Shown here piece after piece: positions 49,387-58,492 of a stretch of DNA of 64,000 bases (its first letter is position 1; the number at the start of each line of letters is the position of its first letter). This stretch comes from Enterobacter cloacae subsp. cloacae ATCC 13047 (lineage in GTDB: Bacteria; Pseudomonadota; Gammaproteobacteria; Enterobacterales; Enterobacteriaceae). The translations under genes and the position numbers were made by a program. The notes under the pieces are model-generated. The model was not told the DNA's origin and ran no database searches. It worked only from the letters and a program-made list of their open reading frames with translations. The stretch spans positions 20,654-84,653 of the forward strand of contig NC_014108.1 in the NCBI RefSeq assembly GCF_000025565.1, read 5' to 3'.

Positions 49387-50097
49387 TTGAAGTTTACAAA
49401 ACTGACCTTTATAGCCTTGCTCATTCTGGGGTCCAGTCCGGTGCTGGGATCGTCAAATACGCAACAACAGCTCACTGGTTTTCTGGCCGGGCAGGAAAAC
49501 GGAGTCAGCGCGAAGCAAGTTCTCACTTCCGATGATCTGTTCAATAAATTGATACACCAGGAAAGCCGGGGAAATCAGTTCAGTAAAAACGGCCAGCCTC
49601 TTACGTCACCAAAAGGTGCTGTAGGCATTGCGCAGGTAATGCCCGAAACAGCTCCAGAAGCGGCAAGATTAGCCGGGCTGGAATGGAGTGCATGGCGGTA
49701 TCGAAATGACGAGACGTATAACAAGGCGCTTGGGCGAGCATATCTCGACTCGCAGCTGGAGAGATACGATGGCAACCACGTTCTCGCGCTAGCTGCATAT
49801 AACGCCGGGCCTGGGAGTGTTGATAAATGGCTTAAACGCTTTGGAGATCCGCGCAGTGGTGAGATCAGCAATAAGCAGTTTATGCAGTTAATCCCATTCA
49901 TTGAAACCCAGGCGTATGTCGCCAGTATCCTGAACGATACTCCTGGTGTGTTCCGCTTTACACCATCCCGTAAAAAAGCTCCTGTAGGTGAAGGTCATAA
50001 AATTGAGTTTCGAGATACGCATCCAGGCATTACGTTCAACCTCGCGGTTAACCAAACGTTCAGTTATGGAAACGGAAAACTGGTAGGTGGATTATGA
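49387..50097 (+). CDS. Lytic transglycosylase (VirB1-like)
   Basis: The 236-residue protein starts at TTG and has a signal peptide (MKFTKLTFIALLILGSSPVLG). It has a lysozyme-like SLT domain: LIHQESRGNQFSKNGQPL with the catalytic Glu, SPKGAVGIAQVMPETA and LALAAYNAGPGSVDKW. These enzymes open peptidoglycan for the conjugation channel. F-type systems encode an analogous enzyme (Orf169) elsewhere. It is coupled to the next gene by a four-base overlap. Confidence 0.9.
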   Translation: MKFTKLTFIALLILGSSPVLGSSNTQQQLTGFLAGQENGVSAKQVLTSDDLFNKLIHQESRGNQFSKNGQPLTSPKGAVGIAQVMPETAPEAARLAGLEWSAWRYRNDETYNKALGRAYLDSQLERYDGNHVLALAAYNAGPGSVDKWLKRFGDPRSGEISNKQFMQLIPFIETQAYVASILNDTPGVFRFTPSRKKAPVGEGHKIEFRDTHPGITFNLAVNQTFSYGNGKLVGGL

Positions 50098-50426
50098 CCC
50101 GATTCTTCTTTTCGCTGGGATCAGCTTTAATGGCTTTTTCCTACTATCTCATCTTATGGATAGACCCGACAGTGTTATCACACCGGGCATCAATACTAGG
50201 TGTATTAATCGCATTCTTCGGTCTACACATCGGTCTTAAACGCATACTGAACCGTCATGTTAGGCATGTCTTCTGTCTGTTTGTAACTGCCGGATTGTTT
50301 ACGTTCTATCGCTCGTTTACTGACGGGAATGTGTTTCTGTACGCGCTAATCGGGCTTCATGGTGTAGTTGCACTGACGGTGCTTTTGACCGTCCCTCTTA
50401 GCATTGAGCGTAGTGAACCTAAATGA
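50094..50426 (+). CDS. Three- to four-helix membrane protein
   Basis: The 110-residue hydrophobic protein has segments at about 3-22, 32-48, 57-75 and 80-100. It overlaps the transglycosylase and the next gene by four bases each, so the whole operon is translationally coupled. No family recognised. Confidence 0.65.
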   Translation: MTRFFFSLGSALMAFSYYLILWIDPTVLSHRASILGVLIAFFGLHIGLKRILNRHVRHVFCLFVTAGLFTFYRSFTDGNVFLYALIGLHGVVALTVLLTVPLSIERSEPK

Positions 50427-50713
50427 GCGCAAAGCTATTTGGAGCATTGTTGGTTGTGTGTGGCATAGCCGGTGCGGTAGTCCTTTGGATACTGAGTAAA
50501 ACATCTTCGCAAACTTCGGAGAGTAATCAGGTCCGGCGCTTCAAACTCGACCATGAGTATGAAAACAAAGGGTTCACTGAAAAAGGCCAGAGTGAAGGCT
50601 TACTCGATATCCCGACAGAAATCAGCACTGATAAAAGCAACGCTTTTGAAAGCAAACAAGCATTCACTTCACCTGATAAGCATTACGACAGCCTCCCCGG
50701 AGATAAATTCTAA
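50423..50713 (+). CDS. Hypothetical membrane-anchored protein
   Basis: The 96-residue protein has an N-terminal membrane helix (about 3-22) and a hydrophilic, probably unstructured, remainder rich in Ser, Lys and Glu. Its stop overlaps the start of the nuclease gene by one base. No family recognised. Confidence 0.6.
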   Translation: MSAKLFGALLVVCGIAGAVVLWILSKTSSQTSESNQVRRFKLDHEYENKGFTEKGQSEGLLDIPTEISTDKSNAFESKQAFTSPDKHYDSLPGDKF

Positions 50714-51243
50714 TGTCGAAAAACCTTATGATTGGCCTGGCTCTCCTGCTCATGGTCTTTATTTATGCGCTGTGCTTTCGCAAAAAAAACAATCACGACC
50801 GGAAAAGACTTTCAGCTGAGAAAATCATTGAGGTTATTAACTCCATTGACCTCCCGGCCCAGAAAATCGCCTACCTACGTAAAGTTGACCCCTACGCCTT
50901 TGAAGAACTGATAATGACTCTCCTGCAACGAAAAGGATTTGTGATTGGCAGAAACAAGCGCTACAGCGGCGATGGTGGCCTGGATGGTCGGTTTGAGCAT
51001 AACCGGCAGCTGTGGTTGATACAGGCAAAACGCTATTCGAATCGCATCAAACAGGAGCACGTCAGTGCCTTTGCCTCTCTACTCAAGGAGAACAACTGTA
51101 GCGGAGGTATCTTCGTACATACCGGTAAGACACCTGCATCGGTGCGAGAGTACGTAAAGGCACGCTCAAGCCCACAAATAGAAATTATCTCAGGCGACCG
51201 TCTACTGAATCTTTTCGATTCGACCGTAAAGCTAAAATTCTAA
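50713..51243 (+). CDS. Membrane-anchored Mrr-like restriction endonuclease
   Basis: The 176-residue protein has an N-terminal membrane helix (about 5-20, IGLALLLMVFIYALC) and an Mrr-type PD-(D/E)xK nuclease domain: YAFEELIMTLLQRKGF, then the catalytic GDGGLDG (Asp) and the QAKRY strand (Gln-x-Lys). Mrr-like enzymes cleave modified DNA, but membrane-anchored forms next to a VirB1 gene may instead act on incoming or outgoing DNA at the membrane. It is the fourth gene of the transglycosylase operon. Confidence 0.8.
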   Translation: MSKNLMIGLALLLMVFIYALCFRKKNNHDRKRLSAEKIIEVINSIDLPAQKIAYLRKVDPYAFEELIMTLLQRKGFVIGRNKRYSGDGGLDGRFEHNRQLWLIQAKRYSNRIKQEHVSAFASLLKENNCSGGIFVHTGKTPASVREYVKARSSPQIEIISGDRLLNLFDSTVKLKF

Positions 51244-51279
51244 CCCCTCATCCAATGCCATCACAGGAGAGCTATCACC

Positions 51280-52035
51280 ATGACTAAAAATTTCATACGA
51301 ATCGCAATTTACGGGTGGACATGGTGTTCATGGGCTATTCGAAATTTAATCTTTTTTCCCGCTGCAACACTGACCCTTATCATCGCATTTTTGATGGTTC
51401 TCGATCACTCTTCACCCGGTCAGATAATGGTGAGAATAATGCAGAGCGCAGACAAGGTAACTGACGGGGTTAACTGGACGTGGCGCGAATGCCCCTCAGT
51501 TTCCAGCAATTCAAATGTATTTCCGCCAGAACCATCCATTCGCCCCTCAGCTTTGGAAGCGAATTGCCCTGAAATGGTATCCGATGCCAGAGGGTATGCC
51601 GAGCATATTGACCGAAATTTCATGCCATTAGTCTGGATATGGTGGACAATCATGGCAGCTATCAGCGTGACAGTAGAACGGTTCCCTGTGTTTAAACATC
51701 GAACCCGCCTTCAGATGCGAACTATTACTACGCGGGAACAGTTATTAGTGAACGGAAAAGTCCGAGAAAGACTAGCCACACATATTGTGACCGGCGCTCA
51801 TGGATACGAAACACTTTGCACAAGCGGCTGTAACGTTAGTTACAACGATAAACGGGTATTAATTGAAAATTGTGAAAAACTGGCTGAAAACGCACTGCCC
51901 GTTACCTGTAGAACCTGTTTTACTATCTGGAACGATGTACATTCTTATCAGCCCGGCGACTTCGACATGGAATCAGGCAAAGGAAACTTTACCGAAAAAG
52001 ACCTCACTGAGATCACGATTCCAACAGCACATTAA
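51280..52035 (+). CDS. Membrane protein with a Cys-rich C-terminal domain
   Basis: The 251-residue protein has two membrane helices (about 25-43 and 114-131), a periplasmic loop with cysteines between them and a cytosolic C-terminus with four cysteines in LCTSGCNVSY and TCRTCFTIW. It probably binds zinc. It lies 36 bases after the Mrr-like gene and may belong to the same transcript. No family recognised; position suggests a conjugation- or entry-related role. Confidence 0.65.
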   Translation: MTKNFIRIAIYGWTWCSWAIRNLIFFPAATLTLIIAFLMVLDHSSPGQIMVRIMQSADKVTDGVNWTWRECPSVSSNSNVFPPEPSIRPSALEANCPEMVSDARGYAEHIDRNFMPLVWIWWTIMAAISVTVERFPVFKHRTRLQMRTITTREQLLVNGKVRERLATHIVTGAHGYETLCTSGCNVSYNDKRVLIENCEKLAENALPVTCRTCFTIWNDVHSYQPGDFDMESGKGNFTEKDLTEITIPTAH

Positions 52036-52042
52036 GTTGATG

Positions 52043-52058
52043 TTTGCGCATGCGCAAA
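52043..52058. promoter_or_regulatory. Box A palindrome (copy 11)
   Basis: Perfect TTTGCGCATGCGCAAA between 51280 and 52102. Confidence 0.7.
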
Positions 52059-52101
52059 TCCCCCTACCCGTTCTAACTTTTGGGAGTTTATCGACCGAAC
52101 C

Positions 52102-52380
52102 ATGACGCTTGAGCTGGCCGTAGCCAGCGAACGCGCTCCAAATCGTCTTTGCAAGGCGGCTAAAGCAATGCTCAACGTCGTTTACGATCCTCTTAAGCGT
52201 CGATTCGTTGACGGTATCAGTAGTTCTGGCAAGGCTTTGGAAAAGCTGGAAGAGCTAAAAACGTATCGCGAAAACCCGGTGACAAAGATGATCAATGAAT
52301 TTACTGAGGCTGAGAAGTTTGGCGACGTTGGTGAGTATCGCCGCCAAAGAGCTGAACGGATGATGCAAAACGCGGCATAA
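52102..52380 (+). CDS. Small basic hypothetical protein
   Basis: The 92-residue helical protein (LELAVASERAPNRLCKAAKA) has no membrane segment. It follows the box A site at 52043 and a terminator closes it. No family recognised. Confidence 0.55.
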   Translation: MTLELAVASERAPNRLCKAAKAMLNVVYDPLKRRFVDGISSSGKALEKLEELKTYRENPVTKMINEFTEAEKFGDVGEYRRQRAERMMQNAA

Positions 52381-52386
52381 TCTATT

Positions 52387-52407
52387 AGGGCGCTTCTGCG
52401 CCCTTTA
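52387..52407 (+). terminator. Terminator after 52102
   Basis: AGGGCGC-TTCT-GCGCCCT then TTTAAAA; shared with the end of the convergent DUF4365 gene. Confidence 0.75.
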
Positions 52408-53262
52408 AAAGCCCGTCATGTGATAAACCCAATCCTCTGTCTGTCTTTTGATTTCTCTACTCAAGTTTCTAGGAAGTATTTGATTAGGGGTTCTCCCTAC
52501 TTTTATCCCATTAAAAGCATTATTAAACATGTAGAGTAATATCGATTCATTTTCTTCAAAATAATCTATTACCTCGCCTATGAAAGGCGCTCTGATTATC
52601 AATCTTCTGTCGAGGCAAACTGCATCTATTAACTCCTCATAATCAATGAAATGATGGTTAAATGTGTCGATTTCACTATTGAAGGATATAAAATCCTTAT
52701 TCTCATTCTGAAGGTTATAGTCTTCTTCAACAAAGTTATCCAAGTCATGCTCTTTAAGGGATTTTAATAATGACCTTGCTACTCTTATCAGCCGTTTATC
52801 AGTGTCTGAAAGTATCGCCTCTTTCCAAGAGTCTTTTGACTCCGAGGTTAATTTATCAGATTCAGAGAACAAAACTTTTTTGGATTGAAAGCCTGTCGTG
52901 CCCATTTCCATAACAATTTCATCTAAGTATTCTTTTGAAAATGACTTCCAGTACATTACAGGTTCACTATGGTTATCACCCATTAAGATGCGAACTAAAA
53001 TGACTTGGCTTTCCAACTGTTGCCAATACATAAAGTCTGACAAATCAATAGACATGTCAGGGTCGTTTTCAACCGTTGATTTAATTTGAACCGCAAAGAA
53101 GTCACCAGTTGATATTTCATCTTCAAAGATTTCAACCTGAGCATCTATTCCAACGTCAATATCAAGCAATCGACAAGGCCATTTAAAATTGCGGACCATC
53201 CAATATGCAAAATAATACTCACCTGCTTTTCCTGTTGCCCCGTTCTTTTTATATTTTTTCAT
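52405..53262 (-). CDS. DUF4365 protein, likely nuclease-fold accessory gene
   Basis: The 285-residue protein has the DUF4365 N-terminal domain (about 10-130): AGEYYFAYWMVRNF, LDIDVGIDAQVEIFED and FFAVQIKSTVEND. The Asp/Glu...Gln-x-Lys pattern indicates a PD-(D/E)xK nuclease fold. The gene is visibly more AT-rich than its neighbours and sits alone between two terminators, signs of recent acquisition. DUF4365 domains are common in defence-related proteins, so a defence role is possible. Confidence 0.75.
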   Translation of the reverse strand: MKKYKKNGATGKAGEYYFAYWMVRNFKWPCRLLDIDVGIDAQVEIFEDEISTGDFFAVQIKSTVENDPDMSIDLSDFMYWQQLESQVILVRILMGDNHSEPVMYWKSFSKEYLDEIVMEMGTTGFQSKKVLFSESDKLTSESKDSWKEAILSDTDKRLIRVARSLLKSLKEHDLDNFVEEDYNLQNENKDFISFNSEIDTFNHHFIDYEELIDAVCLDRRLIIRAPFIGEVIDYFEENESILLYMFNNAFNGIKVGRTPNQILPRNLSREIKRQTEDWVYHMTGF

Positions 53263-53452
53263 AGTTTGGTTACTGCCTCTTCTTTTTCGATAAGGAAATC
53301 AGGCTACACCCTCTTAGATAGACTGCCAACAAAATCATGAATGTGATAAATAAACACCCAAAATAGCTAACAGGCTATCTCGCACGTGAATATTATTCTT
53401 GACCAAATTATCATCTACTTTGAGACGGCCTGGCAACGATATCTCAGGCATA
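53263..53452. other. Spacer between DUF4365 gene and traI terminator
   Basis: AT-rich intergenic DNA with no convincing gene or repeat. It presumably holds the DUF4365 promoter. Confidence 0.4.
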
Positions 53453-53478
53453 AAAAACCCCGTCGATACGGGGTTTTT
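53453..53478 (-). terminator. Bidirectional terminator after traI
   Basis: AAAAACCCCG-TCGATA-CGGGGTTTTT, ending the traD-traI transcript and protecting it from opposing transcription. Confidence 0.88.
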
Positions 53479-53485
53479 GTATCTG

Positions 53486-56400
53486 TTACAGCGACTTTTG
53501 CCGCGTCTTTTGCGCAACTTCCCGTGTTTTCTCAACCACCTTGCTTACTGTTGAAGTAACCGCTTTGTCCACCGCAGCCTCCAGCTTCATGAGTGATCGC
53601 ATGCCAAAGCCCAACCCCGTTCCAAACTGTTTATCAAATGCGGCCATGTCGCTTTTGGTAATGGATACCTTGCGATCCTGAAGGGCTGTTTGCCTGAAAC
53701 CGGGATTTGTGCGCAGGCTATCAAGCAGCTTCTCTTTATCATCAGTGATAATTCGCAGATTAACCGCCGTTTTGGTCAGCGCGTTATGAAGCGCTTCCTG
53801 AGTGGCAAACTGTTTCTTCCATGACTCCATCAACGTGATCACATTATCAAACTGTTTATCTTTGATATTGAACATATTATTGGAATATCCCCACTCCATG
53901 TGTTTCCAGCTGGCCGCGTCCACCGTGACCTGCCGATTATTTGCAAGACGTAGAGTAACCTTCGTGCCGTCGAGTGAAACTACCGAGCCGGTCATTTTGG
54001 ACGACACCCCCTTTCCGTCAGCACTCTCTAACTTGTCAGCGGGAACGGTGCGCGTGAAACGCAGGGTTTCCCCCTTCTGAATTTGTTTTTGCTCCACATG
54101 AAAGACCTGCACGGAGTTGTTACGGCTACCAGCGATATCAGCTGCGTTAATAGTTACACGATGCCCCGCCTCAAGCGATACCAGTATCAACTCATTACCG
54201 GCCTTGTTCACCGCCTCAACGGTATAATATGCGCCCTTCTCTATACCCGGTCGCTGGCTTTCAAACTGCACAACCTGGCCTGGCTTGTAGTTTGTCGCAA
54301 CCTTCTTCTCAAATGGATCGAGATTCGCATTACGATAAAGCGCCGTCGTTAAAGGAGTACCCTGAAGAACCCCCTCTGACTGAAGGCCTCTGCGTATTTG
54401 CACATCAACTTTGTTGCGAGATAAGTAGTCAGGGATAACAATTGCGGTTTTAGCCCGGTCTTCTGGCGAGAGGTTCAACCAAGAGTTTGCAATAACATTC
54501 AGCCGGATTGTGCGATCATTGTTTTGGTTATCGAGGTCGCGTACTTCACTCATCATCGGACTGACATGAGCAAGCGCGTCCTCAATTTTCCCCTGAGTCA
54601 GCTTATCTGTTGCCAGGTTAATCTCAGGGTTCAGCGAACGATTCGCCTTGTCAAAATCAATGGTGGCGATCCCCTGCTCGGCCAGCAATGATGGCATGTT
54701 GCCCCAAGCTATAGAGTTCTCTTGTCGGTCGGCTACAAGCACCATCCTCGCCCCGACATACCTTGCCGCCTGCTGCAATCGAAGCACGTTCTCAGCCCCC
54801 ATTTGAGAAACGTTTTCCACTACCCAGAGTTCCTTACCTGGTCGGACGATTTGACCTGCCGCAATCTTAGCTTCCATCTGGTCAAGGTGCTGGTAGATAT
54901 TGGCTGAGAACTTCATAGATTCACGCATCTGCTTAACCCCCTCGGCAGTAGTCGAAAATCCTTTCACACGATATCCCCGCTCTTTGGCGATATCCTTGCC
55001 AATTTCTCTCATAACATCACGATGGCCACTCAGGTCGCTACCGGTGATGAGAATAGCTTCATCCCTGCTGGTCATCACTGTAGTCAGCGCGGCCTGAGTC
55101 GCCGCTGAGACAGGCTCAGCTATTCCCTGCCGGGCCTTATCTTCTCTCGCAGAAAGATAACGACTGACAACCGATTTCCCGGCAATGGGCGCATAGCGAT
55201 CCTTACCTTGCAGCATATGCCGCACAATCTGGGCTTCATTTCGAATGTTCTGTGGCATGGTGTAGTAATTCTCACTATTCACTTTTTCATGATTAATGTG
55301 AGAAAGCCCTACCTCACCCCGCATTCGCATGGCGTAAATAGCAGTCTCTATATCTCTGACATCATACGTTCCCAGCGTGTTTTTCAGCGTCTCAGCCACC
55401 AACGCAGAATGACTAAACACTCCCTGCTTGTTTGCCAGTTTTTGAGTGGCTATGTTCAGATCGGCATACAGCTGCCGGGTATCAGTAGATTCAGCCTGAA
55501 GGTGCTCAGCAGCTCGCTTCATACTCTTGGTGGAAAAACCCGTGAGTGATGTTGTTTTATTGGCGTCATGTTCAGAAAGGGCTTTAATTACTTTCCCAAC
55601 ATTGTCCACGTACAACCGAGCCTCGTAACGGGCGCGACTAAGGTTGACATAGAAACTACGCTCGTTGACCAGATTGCGCCGCCAGGACTCGATTTGCGCC
55701 ATCACGCGATCCACAGTCTTTCCCTGAGCCTTGTATGACGTCATTGCGTAACTATGTGAAATGTTATGAAGTTTTGATGAGTCCAGAGAAAGCTCTTTCC
55801 CCTTTTCATCTGTGAGGATGAATGTTCCTGAGGTCGAATCGATACGGGATACTTTAAATTCATCACCGTTACGCACGTTAAGATCTTTGCGCGACTTGGT
55901 AAAGACAACCTTTTCCTGTTCAGAAAAGAGAATTTTGTCCTCCCGAAAGACATCAATCGCAAACTTAGACTTACCGGTAATTTCAGATGGATTGAATTTC
56001 CTTTCCTGACCATCTCCGCTTTTAAGCAATAACTCCTTACCGGAAACCTCTGCTACCTTCCAGAACTCCCCTTTCTTAAACTCACCGTGATCAAGCTGAA
56101 ACTCAATAATCTGACCAAATCGGTAATACCGGCTGTCAGTACGTTCAGCTTCATTAAGGTTTTCGCTGAGCAGGCTACGCACAGCAACTTCATTGGCCGA
56201 TAGTTCACCATCATTAACACGCTTTTCATGCACGCTCGCATTAAAGTCCTGGCGACCCTCATTATCAGGGATAATGACCAACGTTTTTTCACGATCCGCC
56301 TGAGAGAGAGCCAGATAGTCATCGAGTATGCTGTGTTTTTCCATGTCATAAACGGAATCCTTCAGACGAGAAAAAGCCTGTGAAAAATTACCGCTTATAG

Positions 56401-58492
56401 AGTCGTACACCGCAGCACGCAGCTGTTCATCTTTCTGACGAATAATGGTCTGGACATTGGACGTTTGCATACCGAAGCCCTGCAATACAGCAAACGGGCG
56501 ACCCCAATCTACTGATTCCATCTGTTTCTTATCGCCAAGAAGCAACAATTTTGCATTGCTTCGCTCAGCTTCCATTATGAGGGCATGCTGATTGTCAGCC
56601 CCAACAAGACTCGCCTCATCGACAAGCCAGATTTCACGGGTGCTGACAGTGCCTTTCATGCGCCGGTACAGGAATGAATCTACCGTGCTGGCCGGGATAC
56701 CTGTTTCCTTCGCGAGCGTCTCTGTAGCGGAACCGGTTGGCGCTAATCCCTTGAAGCTAAAGCCTTTAGATTGACCGTAACCAATCAGACACTGGAGTAA
56801 CGTAGTTTTACCGGTTCCGGCGAATCCCTGTATGCCGGATACCAGGTCTTTGTTTGTGGCCGCATCGATAATCGCCTGCCTCTGGTCTGGCGAGAAAGCA
56901 AACTGTGAACCAAATTCTACGGTCTTTTCTGCTTCAAACTGATCGATGTATGCAGCGATACTGGAAACATCACCGGCGGCCTGACGCGACTCCTTACCAC
57001 TAAGCATGGTCAGGACCATTTCACGCTCTTTTTCGAATGCTTTCGGCGTGGTGTAAGCAGCTTCACCATTTCCTGATCTGGAAGTACGGGGAAGCAGCTC
57101 CCCGGAGTTGACCATCGCCCGGAGTATTTGTTCTATATCACCAGGTAGAGCCTCGCCTATTGCAAGACCCATTGCCTCACTCATTACGCTGCTGTGCGTA
57201 AACACTGCTTCGTCTGCCGCCTTAACTTTATAGGCAAGCCTGACGTCATGGAGAATCGCCGCCAGCTCGCTCGCGGAAAGGTCCTGATGGCTGATGTACT
57301 CTCGTGCATACTTCTCTGTAGCTCGCTCAGTGCCGTTAATGTTCGCAATACCAGAAAGTAGGCCTGCATTCGTCAAGGGGTTGCCGGGACTTACCTCTAC
57401 TCCTTCGCCACGCTCAATATGATTCATATTTGTATCATTGGAGGGTGTAGAAAAATCAGTTTCATTTCCAACCAGATGCTCCGGCGCTACTGAGTGACTA
57501 TTTTCTTTAGGCCCAGAAACGCCTGTAACCGCTTCAGAAGAGTTTTCGCTGTCAAAAGAAGGTTGAGGGTCATCTAACCTTTTAAACGTCTTAGCATTGT
57601 CATAGGAGCGGTTAATAACCTCATCAAGTGATACCCCACTTTCTTTAACTGTTTCTTCCCATGAGGCTTTCAGCTCGTCATATTCCATGTGCGTTTTGGA
57701 CTCGCGACTATACAACGCCGCTTTCTCCATAGACTTAGCATCAAACAGTCCATACTGCTTAGCCGCCTCAAGAACTTCTTTGCGACGTTTAGAGAACGCA
57801 TCTAAAAGAGAATGAGGAACGCCTTTTATATCCCAAAGGCCAGTTTCATGATCAATTTCGAGATCGTAGCCTAATTGCTTTACTAATTTGGCTAAATGAG
57901 AACGATAAACCAGACCAATTCCAAGCTGATTTTCAAACATTTTTAGGGTTTCAAGGCTTCGCCATTGCCCTGATTCATCCATCACTGCATTCATCACGAC
58001 ATTATGCGAGTGTAACTGCGGATCATGTTTTCTCGATTCAGTATGGACGTAGCTTGCATATACCAGATTATTAACTTTGGTGTATTCAGTATTACCGCCA
58101 TTTGATATACGCGTTAATGCATATTCTTTCTCTAAAAACTTCATTGTTTCAGCTGTAGCTTTTATGTGCGCATCAACTAAGCGTTTATCGTTACCAGCCA
58201 ATGCTAACACCGAAACACTTTTTGGGGCTGATAAAGTAAAATCCCAGGCAGGAACATGTGAAATTGTTCCATCACCGCCATTTTTACCCAAATGAATTTC
58301 GGGACTTATACGCCCCTCAAGCATCCGAACAAAATCTTCAGATTCGACTGGCCCCTCCAGACCTAAAATTTCAGCGCCAGCACCGCCCCATCGAGACGTA
58401 ATATCACCGCTATCCTTATCATAATATTGGTCAGGCGAATTATAATACGAAGAAGCCTGAGCAACATTTGTAACTTTAGCAACACTAAGCAT
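53486..58492 (-). CDS. traI: TraI relaxase-helicase (MOBF)
   Basis: The 1668-residue protein has a MOBF relaxase domain (about 1-310) with paired tyrosines (ASSYYNSPDQYYDKDS, Tyr16-17 and 23-24) and the histidine cluster HDPQLHSHN. A RecD-like helicase follows with Walker A GFAGTGKTT (Lys about 561), Walker B WLVDEASLVG, GDKKQ, SYAMTSYKAQGKTVDRV and YVNLSRARYE. A second RecD-like copy (about 1100-1600) is degenerate: ILITGSDLSGHR where the P-loop should be and WVVENVSQMG (about 1223) for the DE box. F TraI has the reverse order (inactive first, active second). It nicks oriT and unwinds the transferred strand. A box B-like site lies within (57419-57438). Its ATG overlaps the traD stop. Confidence 0.95.
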   Translation of the reverse strand: MLSVAKVTNVAQASSYYNSPDQYYDKDSGDITSRWGGAGAEILGLEGPVESEDFVRMLEGRISPEIHLGKNGGDGTISHVPAWDFTLSAPKSVSVLALAGNDKRLVDAHIKATAETMKFLEKEYALTRISNGGNTEYTKVNNLVYASYVHTESRKHDPQLHSHNVVMNAVMDESGQWRSLETLKMFENQLGIGLVYRSHLAKLVKQLGYDLEIDHETGLWDIKGVPHSLLDAFSKRRKEVLEAAKQYGLFDAKSMEKAALYSRESKTHMEYDELKASWEETVKESGVSLDEVINRSYDNAKTFKRLDDPQPSFDSENSSEAVTGVSGPKENSHSVAPEHLVGNETDFSTPSNDTNMNHIERGEGVEVSPGNPLTNAGLLSGIANINGTERATEKYAREYISHQDLSASELAAILHDVRLAYKVKAADEAVFTHSSVMSEAMGLAIGEALPGDIEQILRAMVNSGELLPRTSRSGNGEAAYTTPKAFEKEREMVLTMLSGKESRQAAGDVSSIAAYIDQFEAEKTVEFGSQFAFSPDQRQAIIDAATNKDLVSGIQGFAGTGKTTLLQCLIGYGQSKGFSFKGLAPTGSATETLAKETGIPASTVDSFLYRRMKGTVSTREIWLVDEASLVGADNQHALIMEAERSNAKLLLLGDKKQMESVDWGRPFAVLQGFGMQTSNVQTIIRQKDEQLRAAVYDSISGNFSQAFSRLKDSVYDMEKHSILDDYLALSQADREKTLVIIPDNEGRQDFNASVHEKRVNDGELSANEVAVRSLLSENLNEAERTDSRYYRFGQIIEFQLDHGEFKKGEFWKVAEVSGKELLLKSGDGQERKFNPSEITGKSKFAIDVFREDKILFSEQEKVVFTKSRKDLNVRNGDEFKVSRIDSTSGTFILTDEKGKELSLDSSKLHNISHSYAMTSYKAQGKTVDRVMAQIESWRRNLVNERSFYVNLSRARYEARLYVDNVGKVIKALSEHDANKTTSLTGFSTKSMKRAAEHLQAESTDTRQLYADLNIATQKLANKQGVFSHSALVAETLKNTLGTYDVRDIETAIYAMRMRGEVGLSHINHEKVNSENYYTMPQNIRNEAQIVRHMLQGKDRYAPIAGKSVVSRYLSAREDKARQGIAEPVSAATQAALTTVMTSRDEAILITGSDLSGHRDVMREIGKDIAKERGYRVKGFSTTAEGVKQMRESMKFSANIYQHLDQMEAKIAAGQIVRPGKELWVVENVSQMGAENVLRLQQAARYVGARMVLVADRQENSIAWGNMPSLLAEQGIATIDFDKANRSLNPEINLATDKLTQGKIEDALAHVSPMMSEVRDLDNQNNDRTIRLNVIANSWLNLSPEDRAKTAIVIPDYLSRNKVDVQIRRGLQSEGVLQGTPLTTALYRNANLDPFEKKVATNYKPGQVVQFESQRPGIEKGAYYTVEAVNKAGNELILVSLEAGHRVTINAADIAGSRNNSVQVFHVEQKQIQKGETLRFTRTVPADKLESADGKGVSSKMTGSVVSLDGTKVTLRLANNRQVTVDAASWKHMEWGYSNNMFNIKDKQFDNVITLMESWKKQFATQEALHNALTKTAVNLRIITDDKEKLLDSLRTNPGFRQTALQDRKVSITKSDMAAFDKQFGTGLGFGMRSLMKLEAAVDKAVTSTVSKVVEKTREVAQKTRQKSL
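57419..57438. promoter_or_regulatory. Box B palindrome inside traI
   Basis: ATGATTCATATTTGTATCAT, one arm mismatch to the consensus, in the traI linker coding region. It may be functional or fortuitous. Confidence 0.35.
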
